Origin: Candidatus Omnitrophota bacterium
GTDB lineage: Bacteria > Omnitrophota > Gorgyraeia > Gygaellales > Profunditerraquicolaceae
NCBI GenBank assembly: GCA_028713155.1
Contig: JAQTPA010000008.1
Span: 1-36,850, forward strand
DNA: 36,850 nt
Reading direction: 5' to 3'
The position numbers and the translations under genes are program-made. Under the pieces are notes generated by a model. It was not told the DNA's origin. It worked only from the letters and a program-made list of their open reading frames with translations, and did not search any database. Positions within the stretch are counted from its first letter, which is position 1, and each line of letters begins with the position of its first letter. Below are positions 1 to 10,809 of the stretch, piece after piece.

Positions 1-1
1 T

Positions 2-72
2 AGGGGCGTCGGTTAATGGCAAACCAACGGTCTCCAAAACCGTGACTGCAGGTTCAAGTCCTGCCGCTCCTG
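2..72 (+). tRNA. tRNA-Trp (anticodon CCA)
   Basis: A complete cloverleaf can be drawn. The acceptor stem pairs 2-8 with 65-71 (one G-U pair), with G72 as discriminator. The D stem is 11-14/22-25, the anticodon stem 27-31/39-43 with loop 32-38, and the T stem 48-52/60-64 with loop TTCAAGT. The anticodon CCA lies at 34-36 and reads the Trp codon UGG. The 3' CCA is not encoded. The length of 71 nt is short because the D loop has 7 nt. Only 35 nt separate it from secE, so it is probably co-transcribed; tRNA-Trp next to secE-nusG is a common bacterial arrangement. Confidence 0.96.
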
Positions 73-107
73 TAGTTTTAAAGCGCGGTAGAGAAGCTAA
101 AGAAAAT

Positions 108-299
108 ATGAATATAATTGCAAAACCGGTAAATTTTATAAGAGAGGTAAAGGCGGAATTAGGTAAGGTTGCCTGGAGTACGCGCGAAGAATTAATGGCA
201 TCCACTATAGTCGTTATCGTAGTTACTACGCTATTGGGCGTTTTTATCGGAGTGCTCGATATATTCCTCTCCAAACTGTTAAGCCTTTTATTTAAATAA
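108..299 (+). CDS. secE: Preprotein translocase subunit SecE
   Basis: A 63-residue protein of the short, single-span SecE type. An amphipathic segment (residues 8-28, containing FIREVKAELGKVAW) precedes one transmembrane helix at about 32-57. SecE clamps the two halves of SecY in the inner-membrane translocon; SecY is encoded at 23399. The frame is open upstream into the tRNA (ATG at 42), but that start lies in tRNA sequence and adds 22 non-homologous residues, so the ATG at 108 is chosen. The stop overlaps the nusG start by one base (TAATG), implying translational coupling. Confidence 0.93.
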   Translation: MNIIAKPVNFIREVKAELGKVAWSTREELMASTIVVIVVTTLLGVFIGVLDIFLSKLLSLLFK

Positions 300-826
300 T
301 GAAAAATTGGTACGTAGTCCATACACAAACAGGGTTGGAAGACAAAGTGAAAGTATCCCTGGAAAATAAAATAACCACTTCCGGTTTGCAGGATTTAATT
401 TCGAGCGTAGTTATTCCTACCGAGCAGGTTTCCGAGGTGCGTTCCGGGAAAAAAAAGATATCCCAGAGGAAGTTTTTCCCCGGGTATTTATTAGTCGAGA
501 TGGAATTGAATGATAATACCTATTTGTTTGTGAAGAACGCTCCCGGTGTTACCGGATTCATTGGTTTAGGCAAGAAGCCGATGCCCCTGCCGCAGAGTGA
601 AGTAGATAATATTTTAAAGAAGACAAAAGATACTCAGGTCAAACCCAGCCCGAAAACCGTTTTTGAGAAGGGTGAGCAGGTCAGGGTTACCGAAGGCCCG
701 TTCCAAAACTTTAACGGAACAATTGATGAGATACACCCGGAAAAAGGAAAAATAAAAGTAAGTGTTTCTATTTTTGGACGTTCAACGCCGGTAGAGTTGG
801 AATACTGGCAGGTGGAAAAGATATAA
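299..826 (+). CDS. nusG: Transcription termination/antitermination factor NusG
   Basis: A 175-residue protein of normal NusG length. The NGN domain spans about 1-115, beginning [11 protein letters not shown] with the conserved FPGYLLVEM segment at 60-68. A KOW domain follows at about 122-175 ([12 protein letters not shown], then a beta-rich end). NusG binds the clamp of RNA polymerase to suppress pausing, and couples it to Rho or to ribosomal protein S10. It overlaps secE by one base and is followed after 2 nt by rplK, the usual secE-nusG-rplK order. There is no insertion between NGN and KOW. Confidence 0.97.
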   Translation: MKNWYVVHTQTGLEDKVKVSLENKITTSGLQDLISSVVIPTEQVSEVRSGKKKISQRKFFPGYLLVEMELNDNTYLFVKNAPGVTGFIGLGKKPMPLPQSEVDNILKKTKDTQVKPSPKTVFEKGEQVRVTEGPFQNFNGTIDEIHPEKGKIKVSVSIFGRSTPVELEYWQVEKI

Positions 827-828
827 AT

Positions 829-1257
829 ATGGCCAAGAAAGCGATTAAAGCTCAAATTAAATTACATGTTCCGGCAGCGCAGGCAAACCCGGCGCCTCCG
901 GTTGGGCCGGCTTTAGGCCAGCACGGCGTAAATATTATGCAATTCTGCAAGCAGTTTAATGACCAGACTAAGGGTAGGGATGGCCTGATTTTACCCGTGG
1001 TTATCAGCGTATATGACGACAGAACTTTTTCGTTTATCATCAAAAGCCCTCCCTCGTCGGTTCTTTTAAAGCGTGCGGCAAACCTGGCTAAGGCTTCCGG
1101 GACAAGCGGTAAAGAAATTATCGGTAAGGTTACTACCAAGCAGGTGGAAGAGATCGCCAAGCAAAAGATGTCGGATTTAAACACTTCGGATATGGCCCAG
1201 GCGATTAAGGTTATTACAGGAACAGCCCGCAGTATGGGCATTGTAGTTGAGGATTAA
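829..1257 (+). CDS. rplK: 50S ribosomal protein L11
   Basis: A 142-residue protein, full length for L11. The N-terminal domain carries the conserved [17 protein letters not shown] stretch (about residues 22-38). The C-terminal rRNA-binding domain contains [13 protein letters not shown] and ends with [14 protein letters not shown]11 binds the GTPase-associated centre of 23S rRNA, where EF-G and EF-Tu act. The gap from nusG is only 2 nt, so the L1-binding leader that precedes rplK in E. coli is absent here. A 9-nt gap leads to rplA. Confidence 0.97.
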   Translation: MAKKAIKAQIKLHVPAAQANPAPPVGPALGQHGVNIMQFCKQFNDQTKGRDGLILPVVISVYDDRTFSFIIKSPPSSVLLKRAANLAKASGTSGKEIIGKVTTKQVEEIAKQKMSDLNTSDMAQAIKVITGTARSMGIVVED

Positions 1258-1266
1258 CTTTAAACT

Positions 1267-1947
1267 ATGAAAATACGCAGTAAGAGGTATAAAGAATCGC
1301 AAAAAACGCTGGATAGGGATAAACAGTATCAGCTTAAGGATGCGATCAGCGTTTTAAAGAAGATGCCGGCGACAAAATTTGATAGCGCCGTGGATTTACA
1401 TTTTCACTTAAGCGTGGATACCAAAAAATCCGACCAGATGGTCCGCGGCACGGTTATCCTGCCCCACGGGACAGGGAAGAAGATTCGCGTTGCGGTTTTT
1501 TGTAAAGGGGAGCATGAAAAGATCGCCCGGACCGCGAATGCCGATTATGTGGGCGGCTTAGAGCTTATAGAGAAAGTTAGCGGAGGCTTTTTGGATTTTG
1601 ATTGCGCTATCGCTACTCCGGAAATGATGAAGGACTTAAGTAAATTAGGCAAGGTCCTGGGGCCGCGGGGTCTGATGCCCAGCCCTAAAACAGGCACGGT
1701 TACCAATGATATATTAAAAGCCATTGAAGATGTCAAAAAAGGTAAAGTGGAATTTCGGGTGGATAAGCAAGGCGGGATGCATCTTTCGGTAGGTAAAGTA
1801 TCTTTTAGCGAAGATAAATTATATGATAATGCCTCTAAGGTTATTGAAGCAGTGAATGAGGCTAAACCGGCGTCGGTGAAGGGAAAGTTCGTAAAAAGCC
1901 TTTCTATAGCCACTTCCATGAACCCCGGATTAATGCTGGCATTATAA
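1267..1947 (+). CDS. rplA: 50S ribosomal protein L1
   Basis: A 226-residue protein, close to the usual 230. It has the two-domain L1 fold: the N-terminal lobe starts [14 protein letters not shown], and the conserved core includes [20 protein letters not shown] and [11 protein letters not shown] (about 116-145). L1 forms the mobile stalk at the E site and in many bacteria represses its own operon by binding mRNA. The spacers around it (9 and 4 nt) leave little room for an E. coli-like L1 operator. Confidence 0.97.
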   Translation: MKIRSKRYKESQKTLDRDKQYQLKDAISVLKKMPATKFDSAVDLHFHLSVDTKKSDQMVRGTVILPHGTGKKIRVAVFCKGEHEKIARTANADYVGGLELIEKVSGGFLDFDCAIATPEMMKDLSKLGKVLGPRGLMPSPKTGTVTNDILKAIEDVKKGKVEFRVDKQGGMHLSVGKVSFSEDKLYDNASKVIEAVNEAKPASVKGKFVKSLSIATSMNPGLMLAL

Positions 1948-1951
1948 ATTT

Positions 1952-2476
1952 ATGAAAAAAATAGGCTTAATATTCAAAGAGGCATCAGAAACCCGGATTA
2001 AGAATACGCTTAAAAGTTCCGACGGCGTATTTATCGTCAAGTACTCCGGAGTATCCAGCCCCGACCTTTGTTCGTTAAGGCTGAGGCTTAAAACATCGCG
2101 TGCTTCTTTGTTTGTGGCTAAGAATAGCGTTGCCCGCCGGGCACTTAAGGATTCGGGGTTAGAGGCTTTATTAAAGAATATTGACGGGCCATGCGGCTTG
2201 GTTTTTGTCAAAGACGAGCCGGTTGCCGTATCCCAGGCCTTATGTAATTTTACGAAAGACCACGAACAGTTAAAACTTGAAGGCGGTTCCTTGAATGATA
2301 AGATTATCGAAAGAAAAGATATAGAATTTATGGCTAAGCTTCCTGCAAAGGAAGTTTTACGCGCCCAGGTAGTTGGGGCTTTGAATTCGCCGATATCAGG
2401 TTTAGTCATTGCGCTGAACCAGGTATTGGCGAAATTTGTTTACTGTTTGGATCAGATAAAACAAAATAAACATTAA
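1952..2476 (+). CDS. rplJ: 50S ribosomal protein L10
   Basis: A 174-residue protein of the L10 family. The N-terminal domain binds 23S rRNA, and the C-terminal helix (about 135-174, ending in VLAKFVYCLDQIKQNKH) is the usual docking site for L7/L12 dimers. It begins 4 nt after rplA, so the long L10-binding leader found before rplJ in E. coli and Bacillus is missing. Residues 1-10 differ from the common MxxxxK start, but homology is clear from about residue 25 (DGVFIVKYSGVSSPDL). Confidence 0.95.
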   Translation: MKKIGLIFKEASETRIKNTLKSSDGVFIVKYSGVSSPDLCSLRLRLKTSRASLFVAKNSVARRALKDSGLEALLKNIDGPCGLVFVKDEPVAVSQALCNFTKDHEQLKLEGGSLNDKIIERKDIEFMAKLPAKEVLRAQVVGALNSPISGLVIALNQVLAKFVYCLDQIKQNKH

Positions 2477-2493
2477 GCAGTGATTCAGAAAAA

Positions 2494-2519
2494 TCCTTGC
2501 GAACGGAAGCGAGCAAGGA
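2494..2519 (+). promoter_or_regulatory. Hairpin in the rplJ-rplL spacer
   Basis: TCCTTGC (2494-2500) and GCAAGGA (2513-2519) form a perfect 7-bp stem with a 12-nt loop in the 69-nt gap between rplJ and rplL. No T-run follows, so it is not a terminator. The 5' arm TCCTT could instead pair with AAGGA of the rplL ribosome-binding region (2533-2537 or 2540-2544). A role in setting rplL translation or mRNA processing is inference. Confidence 0.55.
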
Positions 2520-2545
2520 AAAGACAAGTTAAAAGGAGGAAGGAA

Positions 2546-2923
2546 ATGGCAAAATTAGAAGAGATGATCAAGTCGATCGAAGAGATGACTGTGCTCGAGT
2601 TGGCAGATTTAGTCAAGGCCTTGGAAGAAAAATTCGGGGTTAAGGCAAACATGCCGATGATGGCCGCTCCCGCAGCAGGTGGAGCAGGTGCCGCTCCCGC
2701 AGCTGAAGAGAAATCTACCTTTACGGTAGTTTTAACCGGTGCAGGCGCCAATAAGATTTCGGTCATCAAGGAAGTACGCACAATTACCAATCTTGGTTTA
2801 AAAGAAGCCAAGGATTTGGTTGACGGTGCGCCCAAGCCGATTAAAGAAGGCGCGACTAAAGAAGAGGCCGAAGAGATTAAAAAGAAATTAGAAACAGCCG
2901 GCGCTACAGTAGAATTAAAGTAA
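2546..2923 (+). CDS. rplL: 50S ribosomal protein L7/L12
   Basis: A 125-residue protein with the standard layout: N-terminal dimerisation domain (1-33), an Ala/Gly/Pro hinge (about 34-55) and a C-terminal factor-binding domain (56-125) with KISVIKEVR and [20 protein letters not shown]. Multiple copies on L10 recruit EF-Tu, EF-G, IF2 and RF3. The frame stays open to an ATG at 2480, but those 22 residues are Arg/Lys-rich and unlike L12. The ATG at 2546 has a very strong Shine-Dalgarno (AAAGGAGGAAGG, 2532-2543), matching the need for excess L12 over L10. Confidence 0.97.
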   Translation: MAKLEEMIKSIEEMTVLELADLVKALEEKFGVKANMPMMAAPAAGGAGAAPAAEEKSTFTVVLTGAGANKISVIKEVRTITNLGLKEAKDLVDGAPKPIKEGATKEEAEEIKKKLETAGATVELK

Positions 2924-2929
2924 GTTAAC

Positions 2930-2992
2930 CCTACTGCCAGTAGGAACTATTTGCGAAGGGACTCTTTCCGCGGGAAGAAACGTATTGGCAGT
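2930..2992 (+). promoter_or_regulatory. Structured rplL-rpoB spacer with alternative hairpins
   Basis: The 92-nt spacer 2924-3015 contains a perfect local hairpin, CCTACT/AGTAGG (2930-2935/2939-2944, loop GCC). It also holds a competing long-range pairing of ACTGCCA (2933-2939) with TGGCAGT (2986-2992), which encloses a third stem, TCTTTCC/GGGAAGA (about 2963-2977). The first two cannot form together. The E. coli rplL-rpoB junction holds an attenuator and an RNase III site; this may be an analogue, but that is inference. There is no T-run. Confidence 0.5.
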
Positions 2993-3015
2993 TAGATACG
3001 GGGAAAAATAGATCT

Positions 3016-6000
3016 ATGATTAAACGCAAAAGTTTTGCCAAGTTAAAAGAAGTATATAGCATACCTAATCTCCTAGATGTTCAGCGGGAGGCTTACCAGG
3101 AATTCCTGCAGTTGGATGCCAAGCCTAGCGAAAGGAAACACCAGGGACTGCAGGAGGTTTTTGATGAAATTTTTCCTATTGAAAGCCCTAATCGCTCCAT
3201 AAAACTGGAATTCATCAGCTATTCTTTAGGTAAGCCGAAGTATAATATCGCTGAGTCCAAGATTAGAAGCCTTACCTATGCCCTTCCGCTTAAGGTCAAA
3301 TTCCGCCTGACCACGCCCAAGGAAACTAAAGAACAGGACGCTTATTTTGGTGAGTTACCTCTAATGACCGAGACAGGTACCTTTATCATTAACGGGGACG
3401 AGCGTGTAGTGGTGAGCCAATTACAGCGCTCACCCGGCGTTTCCTTTGAAGAAGAGGAACATCCTACGGGCAAAAAGATTTTTCACGGCCGGGTTATCCC
3501 TTACCGCGGAGCGTGGCTGGAATTTAAATACGACCTTACCGAAACAATTTTAGCTTATGTCGACCGCCGCCGGAATTTTCCCGCCACCCAGATTTTAAGA
3601 ATACTCGGTTTTTCCGAAGATAAAGATATCATTGCTGCTTTTGGCAAGGAATATCCGGAGATTACCAATACCCTGAAGAAAGACTATACCAAGAATAAAG
3701 AAGAAGCTTATATGGATTTTTACCGCAAGATGCGGCCGACCGAGCCGGTGACTAAAGAAGCGGCAGAGGCTTTATTTTACAGGTTATTCTTTGACCCGGC
3801 GCGCTATGACCTGGAGCGGGCAGGCAGGTTCATCCTGAACAGAAAATTAGGGATGAATGTTTCCCTGGAAAAGAGGATACTTGATTCCGATACTATTATT
3901 AAGGTAATCGAATATTTAATTAACCTCAATAGCGGCATCGGTAAGATTGACGATATTGACCATCTGGGGAACCGCAGGGTCAAGACTGTGGGCGAACTGG
4001 TGCAGAATCAGGTGCGTATAGGCCTCTCCAGGGTAGAAAGGTCTATCCGCGAAAGGTTAAGCATATTGAGCGAATTTGATAATATTAACGTGCATTACCT
4101 GATTAATTCCAAATTATTATCCAACCAGATCCGTGATTTCTTTGCCCGCAGCCAGTTGTCCCAGTTTATGGACCAGATTAATCCTTTAGCCGAGATGACT
4201 CATAAGCGACGCTTGAGCGCCCTCGGCCCGGGCGGTTTATCCCGTGAACGCGCCGGCTTTGAAGTAAGAGACATTCATCCTTCGCATTATGGCCGGGTTT
4301 GTCCTATTGAAACTCCTGAAGGCCCCAATATCGGTTTAATCGCTTCCCTAAGCACCTTTGCCAGAGTAAATACCCTGGGCCTCATTGAGACGCCTTATAG
4401 GGTAGTTGATGACGGCAGAGTAACTAAAAGGATTGACTACCTGACCGCGGATATTGAGGAAGATAAAATTATCGCCCAGGCCAATGTCCCGCTAGACGAT
4501 AGCGGTTATTTTGTAGAGAAAGAGGTATCTTGCCGTTATAAAAACGATTTTCCCAAGGTTGCAGGCAAACAGGTGCAATATATGGATGTTTCCCCTAAGC
4601 AGTTGGTTTCCGTCGCCGCCTCTCTGATTCCGTTCTTGGAGCATGATGATGCTAACCGCGCGCTGATGGGCTCAAATATGCAAAGACAAGGCGTGCCCTT
4701 AATGATTACCGAGCCGCCGTTAGTCGGGACGCAAATGGAAGAGAAGGTTGCCCGGGATTCCGGGAATATGATTATCGCGCAAGAATCCGGCAAGGTTACC
4801 AGTATTGATGCCTCCTCTATCACTATCGGTAAAAAAATCTACCATTTAAAGAAATTCTTGCGCACTAATAACGATACATCTATTAATCAGCGGCCGATTG
4901 TAAAACTTGGCGATAAAGTAGAACAGGGTGAGGTGATTGCTGATGGTATCGGCACTAAGGGCGGCGAATTAGCCTTAGGCAAGAATGTTTTAGTTGCCTT
5001 TATGCCCTGGCGCGGATATAACTTTGAAGACGCTATCCTTATCAGTGAAAAATTAGTTGAGCAGGATACTTTTACTTCTATTCATATAGAGGAATTTGAA
5101 ATTGAAGCTACGGAGACCCGTTTAGGTAACGAAGAAATTACCCGCGATATCCCTAATGTCAGCGAAGAGGCCTTAGCCAACTTAGACGAGAACGGTATTA
5201 TCCGTATCGGTGCCGAGGTTTCACCCGGCGATATATTAGTCGGTAAGATTACGCCTAAGACTGATTCCGAGCCTTCTCCCGAGGAGAGGCTTTTAAGGGC
5301 GATATTCGGTGAAAAAGCCGGCGATGTGCGCGATACTTCTTTAATCGTGCCTCCAGGCGTTCAGGGCGTAGTTATAGACGTGCATATTTTCTCGCGTAAG
5401 GACCGCGGTAGAAAATCCAAGGAAGAAAAATCCAGCGAGTTGGCTAAAATCCGCGAGTTGAAGGCTTATTACAAGCAGGAAGTGGAGTTTGTGCAGGCCG
5501 AAAAAAATACGCGCTTAGCCCAGCTCCTCGGCATTGATAAGAAAAAGGCGGAGAGATACGATTTCAGTGAGAATGAAGAAGCCAAGATCCTCGCCGCTTC
5601 TTTTGATGAGCAGGTCAGCGAATTGCTTTCTGAGCAAGAGCAGGAGATTGAGAAGGTCAGGCGCGGCGATGAACTTCCGGCCGGAGTATTAAAGAGAGTA
5701 GTGGTTTATATTGCGACCAAGCGCAGGCTCTCTGAAGGCGATAAATTAGCCGGCAGGCACGGAAACAAGGGTGTGGTTGCCAGAATTATGCCTGAGGAAG
5801 ATATGCCTTATTTACCGGACGGCAGGCCGGTGGAAGTAGTTTTAAATCCCTTAGGCGTACCCAGCCGTATGAACGTAGGCCAAATCTTAGAGTGCCATTT
5901 AGGCTGGGCAGCTAAGTTGCTGGGCCTTTATGTCGGGACTCCGGTTTTTGACGGTGCCAGCGAGAAGGAAATCAAGGAGATGCTTGAAAAAGCGGGTTTA

Positions 6001-6420
6001 CCCGAGGATGGAAAAATCCAGTTATATGACGGCTATAGCGGTGAACCCTTCGATCATAAGGTTACCGTAGGTTATATGTACGTAATGAAATTGATCCACT
6101 TGGTGGATGAAAAGATACACGCGCGTTCTATCGGGCCATATTCCCTGGTTACTCAGCAACCTTTGGGCGGTAAAGCCCAGTTTGGCGGCCAGAGATTAGG
6201 TGAAATGGAAGTCTGGGCCTTAGAGGCCTATGGCGCGGCATTCAGCTTGCAGGAGATGTTGACTGTAAAGAGCGACGATGTTTCCGGCAGGACCAGAATT
6301 TATGAAGCGATTGTTAAAGGTGAACAACGTTTGACTCACGGCACGCCGGAGTCATTTAATGTTTTGATTAAAGAACTTCAAGGTTTAGGTCTGGATATCC
6401 GGACAGAAAAGGCGAAATAA
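3016..6420 (+). CDS. rpoB: DNA-directed RNA polymerase subunit beta
   Basis: A 1134-residue beta subunit, compact beside E. coli (1342) because large lineage-specific insertions are lacking. The rifampicin-pocket segment starts at Q380 ([20 protein letters not shown]): D386, H396 and S401 match E. coli D516, H526 and S531, while I388 stands at the E. coli N518 position. Downstream are [30 protein letters not shown], and the catalytic-region motif GRHGNKGVV (about 913-921). It forms half of the catalytic cleft with RpoC. The start follows a GGGGAAAA purine run; the stop overlaps rpoC by one base (TAATG). Confidence 0.98.
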   Translation: MIKRKSFAKLKEVYSIPNLLDVQREAYQEFLQLDAKPSERKHQGLQEVFDEIFPIESPNRSIKLEFISYSLGKPKYNIAESKIRSLTYALPLKVKFRLTTPKETKEQDAYFGELPLMTETGTFIINGDERVVVSQLQRSPGVSFEEEEHPTGKKIFHGRVIPYRGAWLEFKYDLTETILAYVDRRRNFPATQILRILGFSEDKDIIAAFGKEYPEITNTLKKDYTKNKEEAYMDFYRKMRPTEPVTKEAAEALFYRLFFDPARYDLERAGRFILNRKLGMNVSLEKRILDSDTIIKVIEYLINLNSGIGKIDDIDHLGNRRVKTVGELVQNQVRIGLSRVERSIRERLSILSEFDNINVHYLINSKLLSNQIRDFFARSQLSQFMDQINPLAEMTHKRRLSALGPGGLSRERAGFEVRDIHPSHYGRVCPIETPEGPNIGLIASLSTFARVNTLGLIETPYRVVDDGRVTKRIDYLTADIEEDKIIAQANVPLDDSGYFVEKEVSCRYKNDFPKVAGKQVQYMDVSPKQLVSVAASLIPFLEHDDANRALMGSNMQRQGVPLMITEPPLVGTQMEEKVARDSGNMIIAQESGKVTSIDASSITIGKKIYHLKKFLRTNNDTSINQRPIVKLGDKVEQGEVIADGIGTKGGELALGKNVLVAFMPWRGYNFEDAILISEKLVEQDTFTSIHIEEFEIEATETRLGNEEITRDIPNVSEEALANLDENGIIRIGAEVSPGDILVGKITPKTDSEPSPEERLLRAIFGEKAGDVRDTSLIVPPGVQGVVIDVHIFSRKDRGRKSKEEKSSELAKIRELKAYYKQEVEFVQAEKNTRLAQLLGIDKKKAERYDFSENEEAKILAASFDEQVSELLSEQEQEIEKVRRGDELPAGVLKRVVVYIATKRRLSEGDKLAGRHGNKGVVARIMPEEDMPYLPDGRPVEVVLNPLGVPSRMNVGQILECHLGWAAKLLGLYVGTPVFDGASEKEIKEMLEKAGLPEDGKIQLYDGYSGEPFDHKVTVGYMYVMKLIHLVDEKIHARSIGPYSLVTQQPLGGKAQFGGQRLGEMEVWALEAYGAAFSLQEMLTVKSDDVSGRTRIYEAIVKGEQRLTHGTPESFNVLIKELQGLGLDIRTEKAK

Positions 6421-9400
6421 TGGAAGAGATAGTTTCTTTTGACAGTATTTCGATTAAAATCGCTTCTCCCCAGATAATCAAATCCTGGTCTAAGGGCGAA
6501 GTCAAGAAGGCGGAGACGATTAATTACCGTACGTTAAAGCCCGAAAAGGACGGCCTTTTTTGCGAAAAGATTTTTGGGCCGGTACGCGATTGGGAGTGTA
6601 ACTGCGGTAAATACAAAGGCATTAAATTTAAAGGTATAACCTGCGACCGTTGCGGGGTGACCGTTGAACGCTCAAGCGTACGCAGGGAACGCATGGGCCA
6701 TATTGATTTAGCCACTGCGGTTACGCATATCTGGTTTTTTAAAGCCGTGCCTTCCCGCATGTCTGCTCTGCTGGATATAGGCTTAAGGGACCTGGAAAAA
6801 ATAATTTATTATGAGGAATATGTAATTATTGACCCCGGGACCACCCCCTTAAAGAAAAAAGAGCTTTTAAGCGAAGATAAATACCAGGAAGCTTTAGCCA
6901 AATACGGCGCGAATTTCAAGGCTAAGATCGGCGCGGAAGCGGTTAGGGACCTTTTAAAAGAGCTGGATTTAGACGCGCACTGCCGTAAATTAAGGCGTGA
7001 CCTGGAAAAATCCAAAGATTCTTTAAATAACCGTAAAGGCTTGAAGAGTTTAAAGATTGTTGAAGACTTTAAGAAATCCGGTAATAAACCGGAATGGATG
7101 ATCCTGGAGATCCTGCCGGTTATCCCTCCGGATTTAAGGCCCCTGGTTCCATTAGATGGCGGAAGATTTGCCACATCGGACCTCAATGACTTATATCGCC
7201 GGGTAATCAACCGGAATAACCGCTTAAAGAAGTTGATGGAACTAAACGCCCCTGAGATCATCATTCGTAACGAAAAACGCATGCTTCAGGAGGCAGTAGA
7301 CGCGCTCCTGGATAACGGCAGGCACGGCAAAGCGGTGATGGGCGCTAATAATCGCCCCTTAAAAAGCTTATCCGATATGCTCAAAGGCAAGCAAGGGCGC
7401 TTTAGGCAGAATCTTTTGGGTAAGCGCGTAGATTATTCCGGACGTTCAGTCATTGTTGTCGGGCCGGAATTGAAGCTTCATGAATGTGGTTTGCCTAAAC
7501 AGATGGCCCTGGAATTATTTGAGCCGTTTATTATCAAGAAACTGAGAGAAAAGGGTTTTGTGCATACAATCAAGGGCGCCCGGAGAATGGTTGAGCGCGG
7601 TAAGATTGAGGTTTGGGATATATTGGATGAGGTGATTAAGGACCATCCGGTATTATTGAACCGCGCGCCGACTTTGCACCGTCTGGGTATCCAGGCTTTC
7701 CAGCCGCTTTTAATCGAAGGAAAATCCATAAAAATCCATCCGCTGGTGTGTACCGCTTTTAACGCCGATTTTGACGGCGACCAGATGGCTGTACACGTGC
7801 CTTTGTCTTTGGAATCGCAATTAGAAGCTAAGATTTTAATGCTGGCTATAAATAACGTATTCTCTCCCGCCGACGGCCGCCCTATCATCACTCCTACCCA
7901 GGATATAATCCTAGGTGTGCATTATCTGACCAAGGAGAAATCCGGATTAAAGGGAGAAGGGATGATTTTTGCCGACGCCGGAGAAGTTATTATTGCCCAC
8001 GAAGATAAAATTGTATCTTTGCATACCAAGATCAAACTAAGAGTAGAGAGTGTTTTTGATTTGGATGAAAAGAAGATTATTCCCGGAAAGCAGATTATTG
8101 CCACTACCGTAGGCAGAACTTTATTTAATCAGGTCTTGCCTAAAGAATTCGGTTTTGTAAACAGAGAATTAAACAAATCCAAGGTTGGGGATATTGTGGT
8201 TGATTGTTATAAGAGGTTTGGGCATACCGCTTTAATCAACCTGCTTGATGATATCAAAAGGCTGGGTTTTGAGATGGGCACCCAGGGCGGCATATCCATC
8301 GGCATAGATGACCTTCAGATACCGCAAGCCAAGCAGGAAGTCTTAAAAGATTCCAAAGAAAAGGTTTCTAAAGTTGAAGAGCAGTACCGCCGCGGCGTTA
8401 TTACCGACAGCGAACGTAAATCCAAAATCATTGACATCTGGACGCACGCTACGGATGAAATCTCGGATTTATTATTCAAAGGGATGGATAGTTTTAATCC
8501 TATATTTATGATGGCGGATTCAGGCGCAAGAGGCTCGCGTTTACAGGTCAGGCAGCTGGCCGGTATGCGCGGGCTTATGGCCAAGCCTTCAGGAGAAATC
8601 ATTGAAAGCCCGATTACCGCTAATTTCAGGGAAGGATTAAATGTTTTGGAATATTTTATCTCTACGCACGGCGCGCGTAAGGGTTTGGCGGATACCGCGT
8701 TAAAGACCGCGGATGCCGGTTATTTAACCCGCAGGCTGGTTGATGTCGCCCAGGAAGTCATTGTTGCTGAAGAGGATTGCGGAACGCTTAACGGAATTAC
8801 GGTTTCGGCGATCATTGAAGGCGACGAAGAGGTAGTTTCGCTTAAAGACCGTATCGTGGGGCGCGTAGCCTTAGATAATATCGTTGATATCATTACCGAC
8901 GAAGTCATTGTAGCGACCGGCTCGGAGATCCCTGAAGAGAAGGCGGATATGATTGAAACATTAGGCATTGAAAAAATCCGTATCCGCAGCGTTTTGACCT
9001 GCGAGTCGGGAAGAGGCGTCTGCACCAAATGTTACGGCCGCAACCTGGCTACAGGAAGGATCGCGGAACTAGGCGAGGCAGTGGGGGTGGTGGCAGCGCA
9101 GAGTATCGGCGAGCCCGGAACCCAGCTGACCATGAGGACCTTTCATATCGGAGGTACGGCTTCCCGTAAGGTGGAGCAGTCTTTTATCAAATCCAAGAAT
9201 AAAGGTATACTTAAATACCACAATTTAAGGATAGTAGAAAAAAATAAAGAATTCATTGTTCTAAACCGCAATGGGTCTTTGAGCATCAATGACAAGCAAG
9301 GCAGGGAATTAGAGCGTTTTCCTGTCCCCCAGGGTGCATTTATTAATGTTGCTGACGGCGGCGAAGTAGAAAAAGATCTTGCTTTTATCCATTGGGATCC

Positions 9401-10433
9401 TTATACCCTGCCGGTTTTAACCGAAGTTCCCGGAAGCGTAAAATGCGAAGATTTAAAAGAAGATGTTACTCTTAAGGAAGAGCTTAATCCGGTTACCAAG
9501 TTGACCGAGCGCGTAGTAGTTGAACACAAGCAGGAGTATCATCCGCAGATTATCATCCTGGATGCATCCAAGGAAATTCTGGGGATTTATCCTATCCCGA
9601 TCGGCGCGCATATTATGGTTAAGGACGGCCAGAAAGTTGACGGCGGCGATCTTCTAGCCAAGATTCCGCGTATGGTCGTTAAGACCAGGGATATTACCGG
9701 CGGCCTTCCGCGCGTAGCGGAGTTATTTGAAGCCAGGAGGCCGAAGGACCCGGCAATTATCAGCGAAATAGACGGTTTTGTGGAGTTTGGCGAGACTAAA
9801 AAAGGACAGCGGGTGATTATTGTCAAGTCAACTACCGGTATGCAGAGAGAGTATGTTATCCCGCACGGCAAGCACCCTAATGTCTATAAAGGCGATAAAG
9901 TTGAGGCCGGCCAGCAGTTGACTGACGGGCCGGTTGTTTTGCAGGATATCCTGCGTGTTTGCGGAGATAAGGTCCTGCAGGAGTATCTGGTGAACGAAGT
10001 GCAGGAAGTATATCGACTGCAGGGCGTGCGTATCAATGATAAGCATATTGAGTTAATTATCCGCCAGATGCTAAAGAAGGTGCGCGTGGAAGACCCGGGT
10101 GACACCGAATTTTTAGCCACCCAACAGGTAGATAAATGGACATTTCAGAAAGAAAATTCACGGGTAATTAAAAAAGGCGCTAAGCCCGCTGTGGCTACCC
10201 CGCTTTTACTAGGCATTACCAAAGCATCTTTAACTACCGAGAGCTTTATTTCGGCAGCCAGTTTTCAGGAAACTACCCGCGTGTTGACTGAAGCGGCTAC
10301 CAGCGGAAAACACGATGAGTTATTCGGTTTAAAAGAAAACGTTATCGTCGGACACCTTATTCCGGCAGGAACGGGCTTTCGCGGCCATCGTGACATTGAA
10401 GTTGTAAAGAATGTAACCGACAAAAAGGAATAA
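6420..10433 (+). CDS. rpoC: DNA-directed RNA polymerase subunit beta'
   Basis: A 1337-residue beta' subunit, full length. Zinc site 1 uses C60, C62, C75 and C78 (CNCGKYKG...CDRCG). The Mg-binding catalytic loop [12 protein letters not shown] starts at N448, with D450, D452 and D454. The bridge-helix/trigger-loop region contains [20 protein letters not shown]. Zinc site 2 uses C787, C861, C868 and C871, spaced as in E. coli. No SI3-type large insertion is evident. It is translationally coupled to rpoB, and rpsL follows after only 4 nt, so the RNA polymerase and str gene groups are directly joined. Confidence 0.98.
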   Translation: MEEIVSFDSISIKIASPQIIKSWSKGEVKKAETINYRTLKPEKDGLFCEKIFGPVRDWECNCGKYKGIKFKGITCDRCGVTVERSSVRRERMGHIDLATAVTHIWFFKAVPSRMSALLDIGLRDLEKIIYYEEYVIIDPGTTPLKKKELLSEDKYQEALAKYGANFKAKIGAEAVRDLLKELDLDAHCRKLRRDLEKSKDSLNNRKGLKSLKIVEDFKKSGNKPEWMILEILPVIPPDLRPLVPLDGGRFATSDLNDLYRRVINRNNRLKKLMELNAPEIIIRNEKRMLQEAVDALLDNGRHGKAVMGANNRPLKSLSDMLKGKQGRFRQNLLGKRVDYSGRSVIVVGPELKLHECGLPKQMALELFEPFIIKKLREKGFVHTIKGARRMVERGKIEVWDILDEVIKDHPVLLNRAPTLHRLGIQAFQPLLIEGKSIKIHPLVCTAFNADFDGDQMAVHVPLSLESQLEAKILMLAINNVFSPADGRPIITPTQDIILGVHYLTKEKSGLKGEGMIFADAGEVIIAHEDKIVSLHTKIKLRVESVFDLDEKKIIPGKQIIATTVGRTLFNQVLPKEFGFVNRELNKSKVGDIVVDCYKRFGHTALINLLDDIKRLGFEMGTQGGISIGIDDLQIPQAKQEVLKDSKEKVSKVEEQYRRGVITDSERKSKIIDIWTHATDEISDLLFKGMDSFNPIFMMADSGARGSRLQVRQLAGMRGLMAKPSGEIIESPITANFREGLNVLEYFISTHGARKGLADTALKTADAGYLTRRLVDVAQEVIVAEEDCGTLNGITVSAIIEGDEEVVSLKDRIVGRVALDNIVDIITDEVIVATGSEIPEEKADMIETLGIEKIRIRSVLTCESGRGVCTKCYGRNLATGRIAELGEAVGVVAAQSIGEPGTQLTMRTFHIGGTASRKVEQSFIKSKNKGILKYHNLRIVEKNKEFIVLNRNGSLSINDKQGRELERFPVPQGAFINVADGGEVEKDLAFIHWDPYTLPVLTEVPGSVKCEDLKEDVTLKEELNPVTKLTERVVVEHKQEYHPQIIILDASKEILGIYPIPIGAHIMVKDGQKVDGGDLLAKIPRMVVKTRDITGGLPRVAELFEARRPKDPAIISEIDGFVEFGETKKGQRVIIVKSTTGMQREYVIPHGKHPNVYKGDKVEAGQQLTDGPVVLQDILRVCGDKVLQEYLVNEVQEVYRLQGVRINDKHIELIIRQMLKKVRVEDPGDTEFLATQQVDKWTFQKENSRVIKKGAKPAVATPLLLGITKASLTTESFISAASFQETTRVLTEAATSGKHDELFGLKENVIVGHLIPAGTGFRGHRDIEVVKNVTDKKE

Positions 10434-10437
10434 ACCT

Positions 10438-10809
10438 ATGCCCACAATCTCGCAGTTAATCAGATTAGGAAGAATTTCCAAGCATAAAAAGAGCAAGTCC
10501 CCGGCTTTAAAGGCTTGCCCGCAGAGGCGCGGCGTATGTTTACAGGTGCGCACCATGACGCCGAAGAAACCTAACTCGGCCTTGCGCAAGGTCGCCAGGG
10601 TCAGGCTTACTACCGGTATAGAAGTTACTGCTTATATTCCGGGGGAGGGGCATAACCTGCAGGAGCACTCCATAGTTTTAGTCAGGGGAGGGCGCGTTAA
10701 GGATTTGCCTGGCGTACGTTATCATATTGTAAGAGGCACATTGGATGCCGCAGGGGTTAACGCCAGGAGAAGAGGCAGGTCAAAATACGGAGCAAAGAGG
10801 CCTAAATAA
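10438..10809 (+). CDS. rpsL: 30S ribosomal protein S12
   Basis: A 123-residue protein, standard S12 length. The decoding-centre loops [11 protein letters not shown] (41-51) and [13 protein letters not shown] are intact. The lysines mutated in classical streptomycin-resistant strains (K43 and the K of GRVKDLP) are wild type, so no S12-based resistance is expected. The protein ends with the usual [10 protein letters not shown]. It is first in the str set, only 4 nt after rpoC, and is followed by a 63-nt structured spacer before rpsG. Confidence 0.97.
   Translation: MPTISQLIRLGRISKHKKSKSPALKACPQRRGVCLQVRTMTPKKPNSALRKVARVRLTTGIEVTAYIPGEGHNLQEHSIVLVRGGRVKDLPGVRYHIVRGTLDAAGVNARRRGRSKYGAKRPK

Noticed and set aside
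42-107. Upstream extension of secE from an ATG at 42
   Set aside because: It begins inside the tRNA-Trp gene and adds 22 residues unlike SecE; the ATG at 108 gives the family length.
2480-2545. Longer rplL start at 2480
   Set aside because: The extra residues are Arg/Lys-rich translation of the hairpin spacer, and a very strong Shine-Dalgarno precedes the ATG at 2546.
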